From assembly GCF_028690125.1 (NCBI RefSeq), contig NZ_JAQVBV010000040.1:1-43861 (forward strand): a DNA stretch of 43,861 bases. The letters are read 5' to 3'. Position numbers and translations under genes: made by a program. The notes beneath the pieces are model-generated. The model searched no databases and was not told where the DNA came from. It was given only the letters and a program-made list of their open reading frames with translations. Of the stretch, positions 22,455 through 31,144 are shown one piece after another. The stretch's first letter is position 1; the number at the start of each line of letters is the position of its first letter. Source of the stretch: Bacteroides sp. Lineage in GTDB: Bacteria; Bacteroidota; Bacteroidia; Bacteroidales; Bacteroidaceae.

Positions 22455-23891
22455 ATGGAACAAAAATTATCAAAGAAAACTCGTATGGAAAGCGACTTGA
22501 TTGGGAGTCGTGAAGTGCCGGAAAGTGCATTATACGGAGTACAGACACTTCGGGGAATTGAGAACTTCCGAATTAGTAAGTTTCACTTGAATGAGTATCC
22601 TTTGTTCATTCAGGCTTTGGCTATTACCAAGATGGGGGCTGCCATCGCCAACAGTGAATTGGACTTATTAACTGAAGAACAAACGGATGCTATTCTTAAA
22701 GCTTGTAAAGAAATATTGGAAGGAAAGCACCATGAACAATTCCCTGTTGATATGATTCAGGGTGGAGCAGGAACATCAACCAACATGAATGCAAATGAAG
22801 TGATAGCCAACCGTGCTTTGGAACTGATGGGACATCAGCGAGGTGAATACCAATACTGTTCTCCCAATGACCATGTGAACCGTTCGCAATCTACCAATGA
22901 TGCTTATCCTACTGCTATTCACATTGGATTGTATTATACTAATTTTAAATTACTGAAACATTTCAATATCTTGATCGAATCTTTCCGGAAGAAGGGAAAA
23001 GAGTTTGCACATATCATAAAAATGGGTCGTACTCAGCTGGAAGATGCAGTACCGATGACTCTCGGTCAGACTTTCAATGGTTTTGCAAGTATCCTGGAAG
23101 ATGAAGTGAAAAATCTGAATTTTGCTGCACAGGACTTTCTGACCGTCAATATGGGCGCTACGGCTATCGGGACAGGAATTACTGCCGAACCGGAGTATGC
23201 CGAAAAGTGTATTGCTGCTTTGCGTAAGATTACAGGGCTGGATATCAAACTAGCTGCCGATCTTATCGGTGCTACTTCGGATACTTCTTGTATGATCGGT
23301 TATTCTTCAGCGATGAGGCGGGTAGCAGTCAAGATGAATAAAATATGCAATGACCTGCGTTTGCTGGCGTCCGGTCCACGTTGCGGATTGGGTGAAATTA
23401 ATCTGCCTGCTATGCAACCGGGTTCTTCCATTATGCCCGGAAAAGTCAATCCGGTAATTCCTGAAGTAATGAATCAAATTTCTTATAAGGTAATTGGAAA
23501 TGACCTTTGTGTTGCTCTGAGCGGTGAGGCTGCGCAGATGGAACTCAATGCAATGGAACCGGTGATGGCACAATGTTGCTTCGAATCCGCTGATTTGTTG
23601 ATGAATGGCTTCGACACTTTGCGAACATTATGTATCGACGGTATTACTGCCAATGAAGAAACCTGCAGGCGAAATGTACATAACAGTATCGGAGTAGTAA
23701 CAGCATTGAATCCGGTCATTGGCTATAAGAATTCGACAAAGATAGCAAAGGAAGCTTTGGAGACGGGGAAAGGAGTTTATGAACTTGTCTTGGAACATAA
23801 TATACTTTCTAAGAAGGATTTGGATACCATACTGAAACCGGAAAATATGATTAAACCAGTGAAGTTGGATATTCATCCGAACCAAGAATAA
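22455..23891 (+). CDS. aspA: Aspartate ammonia-lyase (aspartase)
   Basis: A 478-aa member of the aspartase/fumarase superfamily converting aspartate to fumarate plus ammonia. GGAGTSTNMNANEVIANRALE (103-123), SPNDHVNRSQSTNDAYPTA (136-154) and the signature loop GSSIMPGKVNPVIPEV (323-338) with the catalytic Ser are present. The length and the RESDLIGSREVP-like start (ESDLIGSREVP, 12-22) favour aspartase over fumarase. Divergent neighbours dcu and asparaginase support asparagine/aspartate catabolism. Confidence 0.95.
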   Translation: MEQKLSKKTRMESDLIGSREVPESALYGVQTLRGIENFRISKFHLNEYPLFIQALAITKMGAAIANSELDLLTEEQTDAILKACKEILEGKHHEQFPVDMIQGGAGTSTNMNANEVIANRALELMGHQRGEYQYCSPNDHVNRSQSTNDAYPTAIHIGLYYTNFKLLKHFNILIESFRKKGKEFAHIIKMGRTQLEDAVPMTLGQTFNGFASILEDEVKNLNFAAQDFLTVNMGATAIGTGITAEPEYAEKCIAALRKITGLDIKLAADLIGATSDTSCMIGYSSAMRRVAVKMNKICNDLRLLASGPRCGLGEINLPAMQPGSSIMPGKVNPVIPEVMNQISYKVIGNDLCVALSGEAAQMELNAMEPVMAQCCFESADLLMNGFDTLRTLCIDGITANEETCRRNVHNSIGVVTALNPVIGYKNSTKIAKEALETGKGVYELVLEHNILSKKDLDTILKPENMIKPVKLDIHPNQE

Positions 23892-23918
23892 ATAGTAGGT
23901 GGTAACATAATCATGGAG

Positions 23919-23972
23919 AAAAGAATCGCAGGAGAATTTGATTTTTATATCGACTCCGGCGATTCTTTTGTT
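23919..23972 (+). terminator. Terminator of aspA
   Basis: AAAAGAATCGC (23919-23929) pairs with GCGATTCTTTT (23959-23969), extended inside by AGGAG/CTCC, with T-rich sequence after it. Confidence 0.85.
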
Positions 23973-24022
23973 ATTTCTCAATCATAAAGGAACAATTGCC
24001 AATTCATTTAGAGAAATAGCTA

Positions 24023-24053
24023 TTGACCTTTTCTCCGTAAAGGGATAACTTTG
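24023..24053 (+). promoter_or_regulatory. Promoter of the RclA-like gene
   Basis: TAACTTTG (24046-24053) with TTG (24023-24025) 20 bases upstream. A start near 24060 makes the in-frame GTG at 24064 unlikely and favours ATG 24091. Confidence 0.75.
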
Positions 24054-24090
24054 TACCATCAACGTGAATCAATTTTTAAAAGATATAGAT

Positions 24091-25461
24091 ATGAAAGATT
24101 TTGATGTTATCATTATTGGCTTCGGTAAAGGAGGAAAGACGCTTGCCGCTGAGTTTGCAAAACGTGCAAAGAATGTGGCTATCGTTGAACGTTCCGAGAA
24201 AATGTACGGAGGTACGTGTATTAATATCGGATGTATTCCGACTAAAACATTAGTGCATCAGGCAAAAATAGCTTCCGGTATGAAGGGACTGACTTTTGAC
24301 GAAAAAAGTGATTTTTTCCGTCAGGCTATTTCTTTAAAAGAAGATGTAATAAGTATGCTTCGAAATAAGAACTTTCATAATTTGGCAGATTATCCAAATG
24401 TGACTATCTATACAGGTATGGGTTCTTTCATCTCTCCGAATCTGGTTTCTGTCCGTACAGCTACAGATGAAATGATATTGAATGCAGACCAGATTATTAT
24501 CAATACAGGAGCGGAAACAATTATTCCTCCTATTGAAGGAATTGCTAATAATCCATTTGTATATACTAGTACCTCACTTATGGAACAGACTGCTCTTCCT
24601 CGTCATTTGGGCATTGTAGGTGGCGGTTATATAGGATTGGAGTTTGCATCGATGTTTGCTTCCTTTGGTTCACAAGTGACAGTTCTTGAAGGATACTCGG
24701 AATTGATTTCCCGCGAAGACCGTGATATTGCTGCCTGTGTGCGGGAGACATTGGAAAAGAAAGGGGTCGTTTTTCGTTTGAATGCGAAAGTACAATCTGT
24801 GAAGCATACAGAGCGAAAAGCCATTGTAACTTTTGGGGATTCTTTGACAAACGAAGTGTTTGAGCTTGAAGCTGATGCCGTTCTTTTGGCTACTGGGCGT
24901 CGTCCTAATACCGAAGGGCTTAATTTACAAGCTGCCGGGGTAGAGGTAGACACACGCGGAACCATCATCGTGGATGAATATCTCAAAACGACGAATCCTG
25001 CTATACGTGCGGTAGGTGATGTGAAAGGTGGACTGCAGTTTACTTATATTTCTTTGGATGACTATCGTATTATACGTGAAGATTTGTATGGCGATAAGAA
25101 GCGGAGGGTAACAGATCGTAATCCTGTTAGTTACTCGGTATTTATTGATCCTCCATTGTCACGTATTGGGATTAATGAGGATGAAGCACGCAAACAAAAT
25201 TTGGATGTTGTCATTAAAAAACTATCTGTAATGGCCATTCCGAGAGCGAAAACATTGGGTGAAACGGACGGGCTGCTTAAAGCTATTATTGATAAGAAAA
25301 ATGGAATGATATTAGGGGTTACTTTATTTGCTCCCGACTCCAGTGAAGTTATTAATACGGTTGCTATTGCAATGAAGACAAAACAGAATTACACTTTCTT
25401 GCGTGACTTTATATATACTCATCCCAGCATGAGTGAAGCACTCAATGATTTATTTGCCTGA
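24091..25461 (+). CDS. rclA: RclA-like flavoprotein disulfide reductase
   Basis: 456 aa from ATG 24091 (a GTG at 24064 is almost at the predicted transcription start). It is a class I pyridine-nucleotide disulfide oxidoreductase: FAD site VIIIGFGKGGKTLAAEFAKR, redox pair Cys43/Cys48 in YGGTCINIGCIPTKTLVHQ, NAD(P)H site GIVGGGYIGLEFASMFASFGS, and C-terminal dimer motif HPSMSEALNDLF. The wording closely follows E. coli RclA (IIGFGKAGKTLA, RNKNFHNLAD, GGLQFTYISLDDYRI), which reduces Cu(II) and protects against hypochlorous acid. A role in resisting host neutrophil oxidants or copper is inferred. Substrate remains unproven. Confidence 0.88.
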   Translation: MKDFDVIIIGFGKGGKTLAAEFAKRAKNVAIVERSEKMYGGTCINIGCIPTKTLVHQAKIASGMKGLTFDEKSDFFRQAISLKEDVISMLRNKNFHNLADYPNVTIYTGMGSFISPNLVSVRTATDEMILNADQIIINTGAETIIPPIEGIANNPFVYTSTSLMEQTALPRHLGIVGGGYIGLEFASMFASFGSQVTVLEGYSELISREDRDIAACVRETLEKKGVVFRLNAKVQSVKHTERKAIVTFGDSLTNEVFELEADAVLLATGRRPNTEGLNLQAAGVEVDTRGTIIVDEYLKTTNPAIRAVGDVKGGLQFTYISLDDYRIIREDLYGDKKRRVTDRNPVSYSVFIDPPLSRIGINEDEARKQNLDVVIKKLSVMAIPRAKTLGETDGLLKAIIDKKNGMILGVTLFAPDSSEVINTVAIAMKTKQNYTFLRDFIYTHPSMSEALNDLFA

Positions 25462-25478
25462 AACAGGTTGTCTCGGGT

Positions 25479-25547
25479 GTACATCTGAGAATTACCGAGA
25501 CGTACTTCTGGGAATGTCTCATATGTACATCTAGGGAAAGTAGATTT
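25479..25547 (+). repeat. Three degenerate 23-bp tandem repeats
   Basis: Units start at 25479 (GTACATCTGAG), 25502 (GTACTTCTGGG) and 25525 (GTACATCTAGG). Each is 23 bases. They begin 17 bases after the rclA stop. Confidence 0.7.
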
Positions 25548-25642
25548 TACTAAAGCCATTAAATTCTCTTATGTCATTTTAAATGGATTATATAGTAAGC
25601 TAATGTATGGTTTAAGCTTGTTGTGCGAACAAAAAATAATAA

Positions 25643-25677
25643 TTTGTGTTTAATTTATTATAAGATGTGTATCTTTG
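25643..25677 (+). promoter_or_regulatory. Promoter of the beta-barrel protein gene
   Basis: TATCTTTG (25670-25677) with TTTG (25643-25646) 23 bases upstream, slightly longer than usual spacing. Leader about 20 nt. Confidence 0.65.
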
Positions 25678-25702
25678 TATCGAATTATAAACACGTAAAT
25701 TT

Positions 25703-26290
25703 ATGAAAAAGATTTTTAGTGCTTTACTGATTGCCGTATGTATAGGTATGGCAATACCTGCCCAGGGTCAAATACATTTTGGTGTTAAGGGTGGCCTGAA
25801 CTTGTCAAAAGCTAGTTTCTCTGATATGGGTGCGAACTTTAAGAAGGATAACTTTACCGGCTTCTTTATCGGTCCGATGGCAGAGTTCAATATTCCGATT
25901 GTAGGTTTGGGAGTGGATGCTGCTTTGTTATTTGCTCAAAGAGGTATCAAGGCTAATGATACTACGATCAAGCAGAACGGACTTGATATTCCGGTTAATT
26001 TGAAATATAATATTGGTTTAGGCAGTTTATTTGGAATTTATTTTGCTGCCGGACCGGACTTTTATTTCGATTTTGCAAAGGATAAAACTTTTGCAGATGC
26101 TAAAGTAGACAAAAGAAAGGCAGAAGTTGGAATCAATGTCGGTGCAGGTGTGAAGTTATTAAAACATTTGCAGGTGGGAGCGAATTACAATATCCCGTTA
26201 GGTGATACAGCCAAACTGAAAGAAGATGGTAGTGAGTCTGGATCTTATAAAACTAAGACTTGGCAAGTTTCCATTGCTTATATTTTCTAA
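25703..26290 (+). CDS. Small outer-membrane beta-barrel protein (PF13568-like)
   Basis: A 195-aa protein with signal peptide MKKIFSALLIAVCIGMAIPAQGQ, followed by FGVKGGLNLSKASFSDMGANF, the usual opening strand of the porin-family/OMP_b-brl_2 proteins of Bacteroidetes. Alternating strands follow (FTGFFIGPMAEFNIPIVGLGVDAALLFAQRG, LDIPVNLKYNIGLGS, VGINVGAGVKLLKHLQVGANYNIPLGD) and it ends WQVSIAYIF, with the terminal Phe expected for BAM-dependent insertion. Specific function unknown; likely structural or a small-solute pore. Confidence 0.9.
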   Translation: MKKIFSALLIAVCIGMAIPAQGQIHFGVKGGLNLSKASFSDMGANFKKDNFTGFFIGPMAEFNIPIVGLGVDAALLFAQRGIKANDTTIKQNGLDIPVNLKYNIGLGSLFGIYFAAGPDFYFDFAKDKTFADAKVDKRKAEVGINVGAGVKLLKHLQVGANYNIPLGDTAKLKEDGSESGSYKTKTWQVSIAYIF

Positions 26291-26318
26291 TGAACTATCC
26301 TTAATCTGATAAGAATTA

Positions 26319-26351
26319 GAAGCTTCCGACTTTCGGAAGCTTTTTTTTTTT
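26319..26351 (+). terminator. Terminator of the beta-barrel gene
   Basis: AGCTTCCGA (26321-26329) and TCGGAAGCT (26333-26341) form a perfect stem followed by a run of T that continues into the priA promoter. Confidence 0.92.
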
Positions 26352-26358
26352 ATCTTTG
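26351..26358 (+). promoter_or_regulatory. -7 element of priA overlapping the terminator T tract
   Basis: TATCTTTG directly follows the T tract, nine bases before the priA ATG, which implies a leader of only a few nucleotides. No clear TTTG -33 is seen, because the spacer is the terminator hairpin. Confidence 0.55.
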
Positions 26359-26366
26359 TCGCAGCA

Positions 26367-28823
26367 ATGAACAAATATGTAGATGTAATATTACCGCTCC
26401 CGCTCCCGAAATGCTTTACATATGCGCTCCCGGATGAATTTGCGGAAGAAGTGAAGATAGGCTGTCGGGTTATTGTGTCCTTTGGACGGAAGAAGTATTA
26501 TACGGCTGTTGTCCGTAATGTACATTATTCTGCCCCGACAGAATATGAAGTAAAAGAAATATCTGCATTGCTGGATGCCTCTCCTATCTTATTGCCGGCT
26601 CAATTTAAATTCTGGGAGTGGATAGCAGATTATTATCTCTGTACACAAGGAGATGTTTATAAGGCGGCACTTCCTTCCGGTCTAAAGTTGGAAAGTGAAA
26701 CTATCGTAGAGTATAATCCCGATTTTGAGGCAGATGTACCATTATCAGAACGGGAACAAAAAATATTGAATTTACTTTCTGCCGATTCCCAGCAATGTGT
26801 CACAAAATTGGAGAAGGAAAGCGGACTAAAAAATATTCTTACTGTTATTAAATCCCTCCTTGATAAAGAAGCGATTTTTGTGAAAGAGGAGTTACGGCGC
26901 ACCTATAAGCCCAAGACAGAAGCAAGAGTGCGATTGGCTGGAGTAGCAGATGAGAGGCGGCTCCATATTCTTTTTGATATCCTTTCACGTGCTCCGAAGC
27001 AATTGGCATTATTGATGAAATATGTCGAGTGCTCGGGTATTCTGGGTAAAGAAAAGCCGAAGGAAGTTTCTAAAAAGGAACTTTTACAACGGGCTGGCGT
27101 CTCACCTTCTATTCTGAACGGACTGGTAGAAAAGAATATATTTGAAATTTATTTTCATGAGATTGGCCGGTTGAAACGGCGATTAGATGCTATGGGGGAA
27201 TTAAATCCTCTGAATGAATTCCAGCAGCGGGCGTATGATGAAATCACACAATGTTTTCAGGAAAAGAATGTTTGTTTGCTTCATGGAGTTACCTCCAGTG
27301 GAAAAACTGAAGTATATATTCATCTGATAGAAGAAACCATTCGTCAGGGAAAGCAAGTGCTTTATCTTTTGCCTGAAATAGCATTAACCACTCAAATAAC
27401 GGAACGTTTGCAAAGAGTGTTCGGTTCTCGTTTGGGAATTTATCATTCTAAGTTTCCGGATGCTGAACGGGTAGAAATCTGGCAGAAACAACTGGGAGAA
27501 AAAGGATATGATATTATTTTAGGAGTCCGTTCTTCTATTTTCCTTCCTTTCCGGAATCTTGGACTGGTTATTGTGGATGAAGAACATGAGAATACCTATA
27601 AGCAGCAAGATCCTGCGCCTCGTTATCATGCGCGTAGTGCTGCCATTGTATTGGCGGCGATGTATGGTGCTAAAACACTTCTGGGCACAGCTACTCCCTC
27701 TATTGAAACATGGAAAAATGCGATTTCTGGGAAATTTGGCTTCATACAATTGAAAGAGAGATATAAAGAGATTCAGCTGCCGGAAATTATTCCGGTTGAT
27801 ATAAAAGAACTTCATCGTAAGAAACGGATGGTCGGGCAATTCTCTCCGTTGTTGATACAATATATGAAAGAAGCTCTGGAACAGAAAGAACAAGTAATCC
27901 TTTTCCAAAACCGGCGTGGATTTGCACCCATGGTAGAATGTCGTACTTGCGGGTGGGTGCCGAAATGTAAGAACTGCGATGTGAGCCTGACTTACCATAA
28001 AGGAATCAACCAGCTTACCTGCCACTATTGTGGGTATACTTATCAACTCCCTAAAGCCTGTCCTGCTTGTGAAGGAACAGAATTGGTGAATCGTGGTTTC
28101 GGAACAGAAAAAATAGAAGATGACATTAAAGTTATTTTTCCTAAGGCGGCTGTAGCGCGGATGGATCTGGATACAACCCGTACCCGTTCGGCATATGAAA
28201 GGATTATTGCGGACTTTGAACAAGGAAAAACTGATATACTAATTGGAACACAAATGGTTTCAAAAGGGTTGGACTTTGACCATGTGAGTGTGGTAGGTAT
28301 ATTAAATGCCGACACTATGCTGAATTATCCTGATTTTCGCTCCTACGAACGTGCTTTTCAATTAATGGCACAAGTTGCCGGGCGTGCCGGACGTAAGAAC
28401 AAACGAGGAAGGGTAGTGTTACAAACGAAAAGTATCGATCATCCAATTATTCATCAAGTTATCAGTAATGATTATGAACAGATGGTGAATGGGCAGTTGG
28501 CAGAACGCCAGATGTTCCATTACCCACCTTATTACCGGTTGGTCTATGTCTATCTGAAAAACCACAATGAATCGCTTTTAGATCAGATGGCTTCTGTGAT
28601 GGCTGATAAACTACGAACTGTATTTGGTAATCGGGTGTTGGGACCGGATAAACCTCCTGTAGCCCGGATTCAGACGTTGTTTATTAAAAAGATAGTGGTC
28701 AAGATTGAACATAATGCCTCAATGGGACGTACGCGAGAATTGCTGTTGCACATTCAACGGGAAATGATAGAGGACGAAAGGTATAAATCATTGCTTATTT
28801 ATTATGATATGGACCCTATGTAA
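26367..28823 (+). CDS. priA: Primosomal protein N' (replication restart helicase PriA)
   Basis: An 818-aa protein. The N-terminal 3'BD/DNA-binding part (VDVILPLPLPKCFTYALPD) is followed by a superfamily 2 helicase. The Walker A motif GVTSSGKT is at 307-314, DEEH at 404-407, and motif VI region QLMAQVAGRAGRKNKRG towards the C-terminus. Eight zinc-binding cysteines are present as four CxxC-type pairs (525/528, 534/537, 552/555, 565/568). It reloads the replisome at collapsed forks. It heads a probable cluster with the GH123-like gene (30-base gap) and the phosphatase gene. Confidence 0.97.
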   Translation: MNKYVDVILPLPLPKCFTYALPDEFAEEVKIGCRVIVSFGRKKYYTAVVRNVHYSAPTEYEVKEISALLDASPILLPAQFKFWEWIADYYLCTQGDVYKAALPSGLKLESETIVEYNPDFEADVPLSEREQKILNLLSADSQQCVTKLEKESGLKNILTVIKSLLDKEAIFVKEELRRTYKPKTEARVRLAGVADERRLHILFDILSRAPKQLALLMKYVECSGILGKEKPKEVSKKELLQRAGVSPSILNGLVEKNIFEIYFHEIGRLKRRLDAMGELNPLNEFQQRAYDEITQCFQEKNVCLLHGVTSSGKTEVYIHLIEETIRQGKQVLYLLPEIALTTQITERLQRVFGSRLGIYHSKFPDAERVEIWQKQLGEKGYDIILGVRSSIFLPFRNLGLVIVDEEHENTYKQQDPAPRYHARSAAIVLAAMYGAKTLLGTATPSIETWKNAISGKFGFIQLKERYKEIQLPEIIPVDIKELHRKKRMVGQFSPLLIQYMKEALEQKEQVILFQNRRGFAPMVECRTCGWVPKCKNCDVSLTYHKGINQLTCHYCGYTYQLPKACPACEGTELVNRGFGTEKIEDDIKVIFPKAAVARMDLDTTRTRSAYERIIADFEQGKTDILIGTQMVSKGLDFDHVSVVGILNADTMLNYPDFRSYERAFQLMAQVAGRAGRKNKRGRVVLQTKSIDHPIIHQVISNDYEQMVNGQLAERQMFHYPPYYRLVYVYLKNHNESLLDQMASVMADKLRTVFGNRVLGPDKPPVARIQTLFIKKIVVKIEHNASMGRTRELLLHIQREMIEDERYKSLLIYYDMDPM

Positions 28824-28853
28824 AATTATATAATTACTTTAAATTTATTTACT

Positions 28854-30653
28854 ATGACACGATTTACTATTCTTTGTCTGATGGGACTATTCAGCACTAG
28901 TATGTTGTTTGCCCAGAATGGGGTGACTCAAGGTGGAACACCTACCGGTCAGCCTCCTTATCCTCTAAAAAATTATCAGGAATTACCTGATCCGGCTGCT
29001 CCTTCTGCAGAAGAATGGGTATCCGTTTCTACTCCCAACAGTTCGTGGGGTAGTACAGACTACCGATATGCAAAACATATGGTCCCTTCGAAGGGATTAC
29101 AGAAAATTTCTGTTTTACAGGGATGGCGAGGTGAACGGGTTAATGCACAAGCAATAGTATGGACAGGTGAAGATATCCAGAATCTAAATCTTGTTTTTAC
29201 AGGTTTCAAGACTTCGAAAGGTGCTGTACTTCCAACTGGTAGTTTTACTGCTTCTTTTTTGCGTTATGTCATGACGGATCAGTTAAATAAGGATGGTAAA
29301 GGAGGCTGTGGAAACAGACCGGATCATTCTCTCTTTGATTCCTTACTGGTAGCAGATATGATTGATTCAGACCTGAAAAGTATGAAACTTTCGGCTCGCA
29401 CTACTCAGCCGGTCTGGGTACAATGCTGGATTCCTCGATCTGCTACACCGGGTGTATATAAAGGTGATTTATTGGTAAAGGATGGAGAGAAGTTGATTGC
29501 TCGTCTGCCTATAGAAGTCAAAGTATCTTCACGGGAGCTCCCTCAGCCTTCGGAATGGACGTATCATCTTGATTTGTGGCAAAATCCTTTTGCAGTAGCT
29601 CGTTATTATCAAGTTCCACTTTGGAGCCAGGCACATCTTGATGCAATGCGTCCTTTGATGAAGATGCTCGCAGATGCCGGACAAAAGATCATTACTGCTT
29701 CTATTATGCACAAACCTTGGAATGGTCAGACAGAAGACTATTTTGAATCAATGGTGACTTGGTTGAAGCGTGCAGATGGCACATGGACTTTTGACTATAC
29801 GGTTTTTGATCGTTGGGTCGAATTTATGATGAGTGTAGGTATCAATAAACAGATCAATTGTTATTCTATGGTTCCTTGGAAATTATCTTTCCAGTATTTT
29901 GAACAGGCAACAAATTCTTTGCAGTTTATAACGACTGCTCCGGGAGAACCTGCTTATGAAGAAATGTGGGTTGCTATGCTTACTTCATTTGCTAAACATT
30001 TGAAAGAAAAAGGCTGGTTCGATATTTGTACGATTGCTATGGATGAAAGGCCGATGGAAGTGATGCAGAAAACATTGAAGGTGATTCGTAAAGCTGATCC
30101 TGATTTCAAAGTTTCATTGGCGGGAAATTATCATGCACAAATTGAAAAGGATTTATATGACTACTGTATTGCTATCGGACAAGATTTCCCTGAAGGTGTA
30201 CGTACACGCCGTGTGGCAGAAAATAAGCGTACTACATACTATACTTGCTGCTCGGAAGCACATCCTAATACATTTACTTTCTCTGATCCGGCTGAGGCTG
30301 TCTGGATTAGTTTTTATTCTTCAAAGAAACATTTAGACGGATATTTGCGTTGGGCATATAACAGTTGGCCATTGGAACCGTTGTTCGATTCCCGTTTCCG
30401 TAGTTGGGCAGGTGGAGATACTTATCTGGTATATCCGGGTGCTCGTAGTTGTCTTCGTTTTGAACGTTTGATTGAAGGTATCCAGGCTCACGAGAAAATT
30501 AGTATTCTTCGTCGGGAGTTCAAGGAAAAAGGAAATGAGGCAGGATTAAGAAAAATAGAGAAAATATTAGCTCCGTTCAATCTTGGAGATATGCCGGAAA
30601 TTCCGGCTGCAACAACTGTGAACCGGGCGAATAGCATATTAAATTCTTTATAA
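28854..30653 (+). CDS. GH123-like (DUF4091) secreted glycoside hydrolase
   Basis: A 599-aa protein with signal peptide MTRFTILCLMGLFSTSMLFAQ. An N-terminal beta-sandwich (about 50-225) is followed by a TIM-barrel-like domain starting WTYHLDLWQNPFAVARYYQVPLWSQAHLD. The adjacent Asp397-Glu398 pair in CTIAMDERPMEV matches the catalytic D-E pair of GH123 beta-N-acetylgalactosaminidases, which use substrate-assisted catalysis. The C-terminus FDSRFRSWAGGDTYLVYPG is typical of DUF4091. It is periplasmic or surface-located. The likely target is GalNAc-containing host glycan, but no SusCD pair or PUL surrounds it, so the substrate is uncertain. Confidence 0.82.
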   Translation: MTRFTILCLMGLFSTSMLFAQNGVTQGGTPTGQPPYPLKNYQELPDPAAPSAEEWVSVSTPNSSWGSTDYRYAKHMVPSKGLQKISVLQGWRGERVNAQAIVWTGEDIQNLNLVFTGFKTSKGAVLPTGSFTASFLRYVMTDQLNKDGKGGCGNRPDHSLFDSLLVADMIDSDLKSMKLSARTTQPVWVQCWIPRSATPGVYKGDLLVKDGEKLIARLPIEVKVSSRELPQPSEWTYHLDLWQNPFAVARYYQVPLWSQAHLDAMRPLMKMLADAGQKIITASIMHKPWNGQTEDYFESMVTWLKRADGTWTFDYTVFDRWVEFMMSVGINKQINCYSMVPWKLSFQYFEQATNSLQFITTAPGEPAYEEMWVAMLTSFAKHLKEKGWFDICTIAMDERPMEVMQKTLKVIRKADPDFKVSLAGNYHAQIEKDLYDYCIAIGQDFPEGVRTRRVAENKRTTYYTCCSEAHPNTFTFSDPAEAVWISFYSSKKHLDGYLRWAYNSWPLEPLFDSRFRSWAGGDTYLVYPGARSCLRFERLIEGIQAHEKISILRREFKEKGNEAGLRKIEKILAPFNLGDMPEIPAATTVNRANSILNSL

Positions 30654-30673
30654 TAAAGAAAAGAAAGGATATA

Positions 30674-31144
30674 ATGGTAAAGATTTTGTTCGTGTGTTTA
30701 GGAAATATATGTCGCAGTTCTACGGCAGAAGGAGTGATGCTTCATATCATTAAGGAGGAGGGATTGGAAAAGGAGTTTTTGATCGATTCTGCAGGAATTC
30801 TTTCCTATCATCAAGGAGAACTGCCCGACAGTCGAATGCGTGTTCACGCTGCTCGTCGAGGATATCAGCTGGTACATCGCTCCCGTCCGGTGCGCACAGA
30901 AGATTTTTATCATTTCGATTTGATTATCGGTATGGATGATCTTAACATCGATGATTTGAAAGACAAAGCTCCTTCTCCGGAAGAGTGTAAGAAGATTCAC
31001 CGTATGACCGATTATTGCACACAAATTTTAACTGAGCACGTACCCGATCCTTATTATGGCGAAGCCGAAGGCTTCGAGTATGTGCTCGATATACTTGAAG
31101 ATGCTTGTGCAGGTCTGCTTACTTCTTTAACTCAGGATAACTGA
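30674..31144 (+). CDS. Low-molecular-weight protein-tyrosine phosphatase
   Basis: A 156-aa cytosolic phosphatase. The P-loop CLGNICRSS (Cys8, Arg14) at the N-terminus and the general-acid Asp125 in HVPDPYYGE are in place, and DSAGILSYHQGELPDSRM is standard for the family. In bacteria it usually counteracts tyrosine kinases of polysaccharide export or acts on small phospho-substrates; the partner is not evident here. It starts 20 bases after the GH123-like gene. Its last 26 bases overlap the end of the convergent HD-domain gene. Confidence 0.95.
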   Translation: MVKILFVCLGNICRSSTAEGVMLHIIKEEGLEKEFLIDSAGILSYHQGELPDSRMRVHAARRGYQLVHRSRPVRTEDFYHFDLIIGMDDLNIDDLKDKAPSPEECKKIHRMTDYCTQILTEHVPDPYYGEAEGFEYVLDILEDACAGLLTSLTQDN

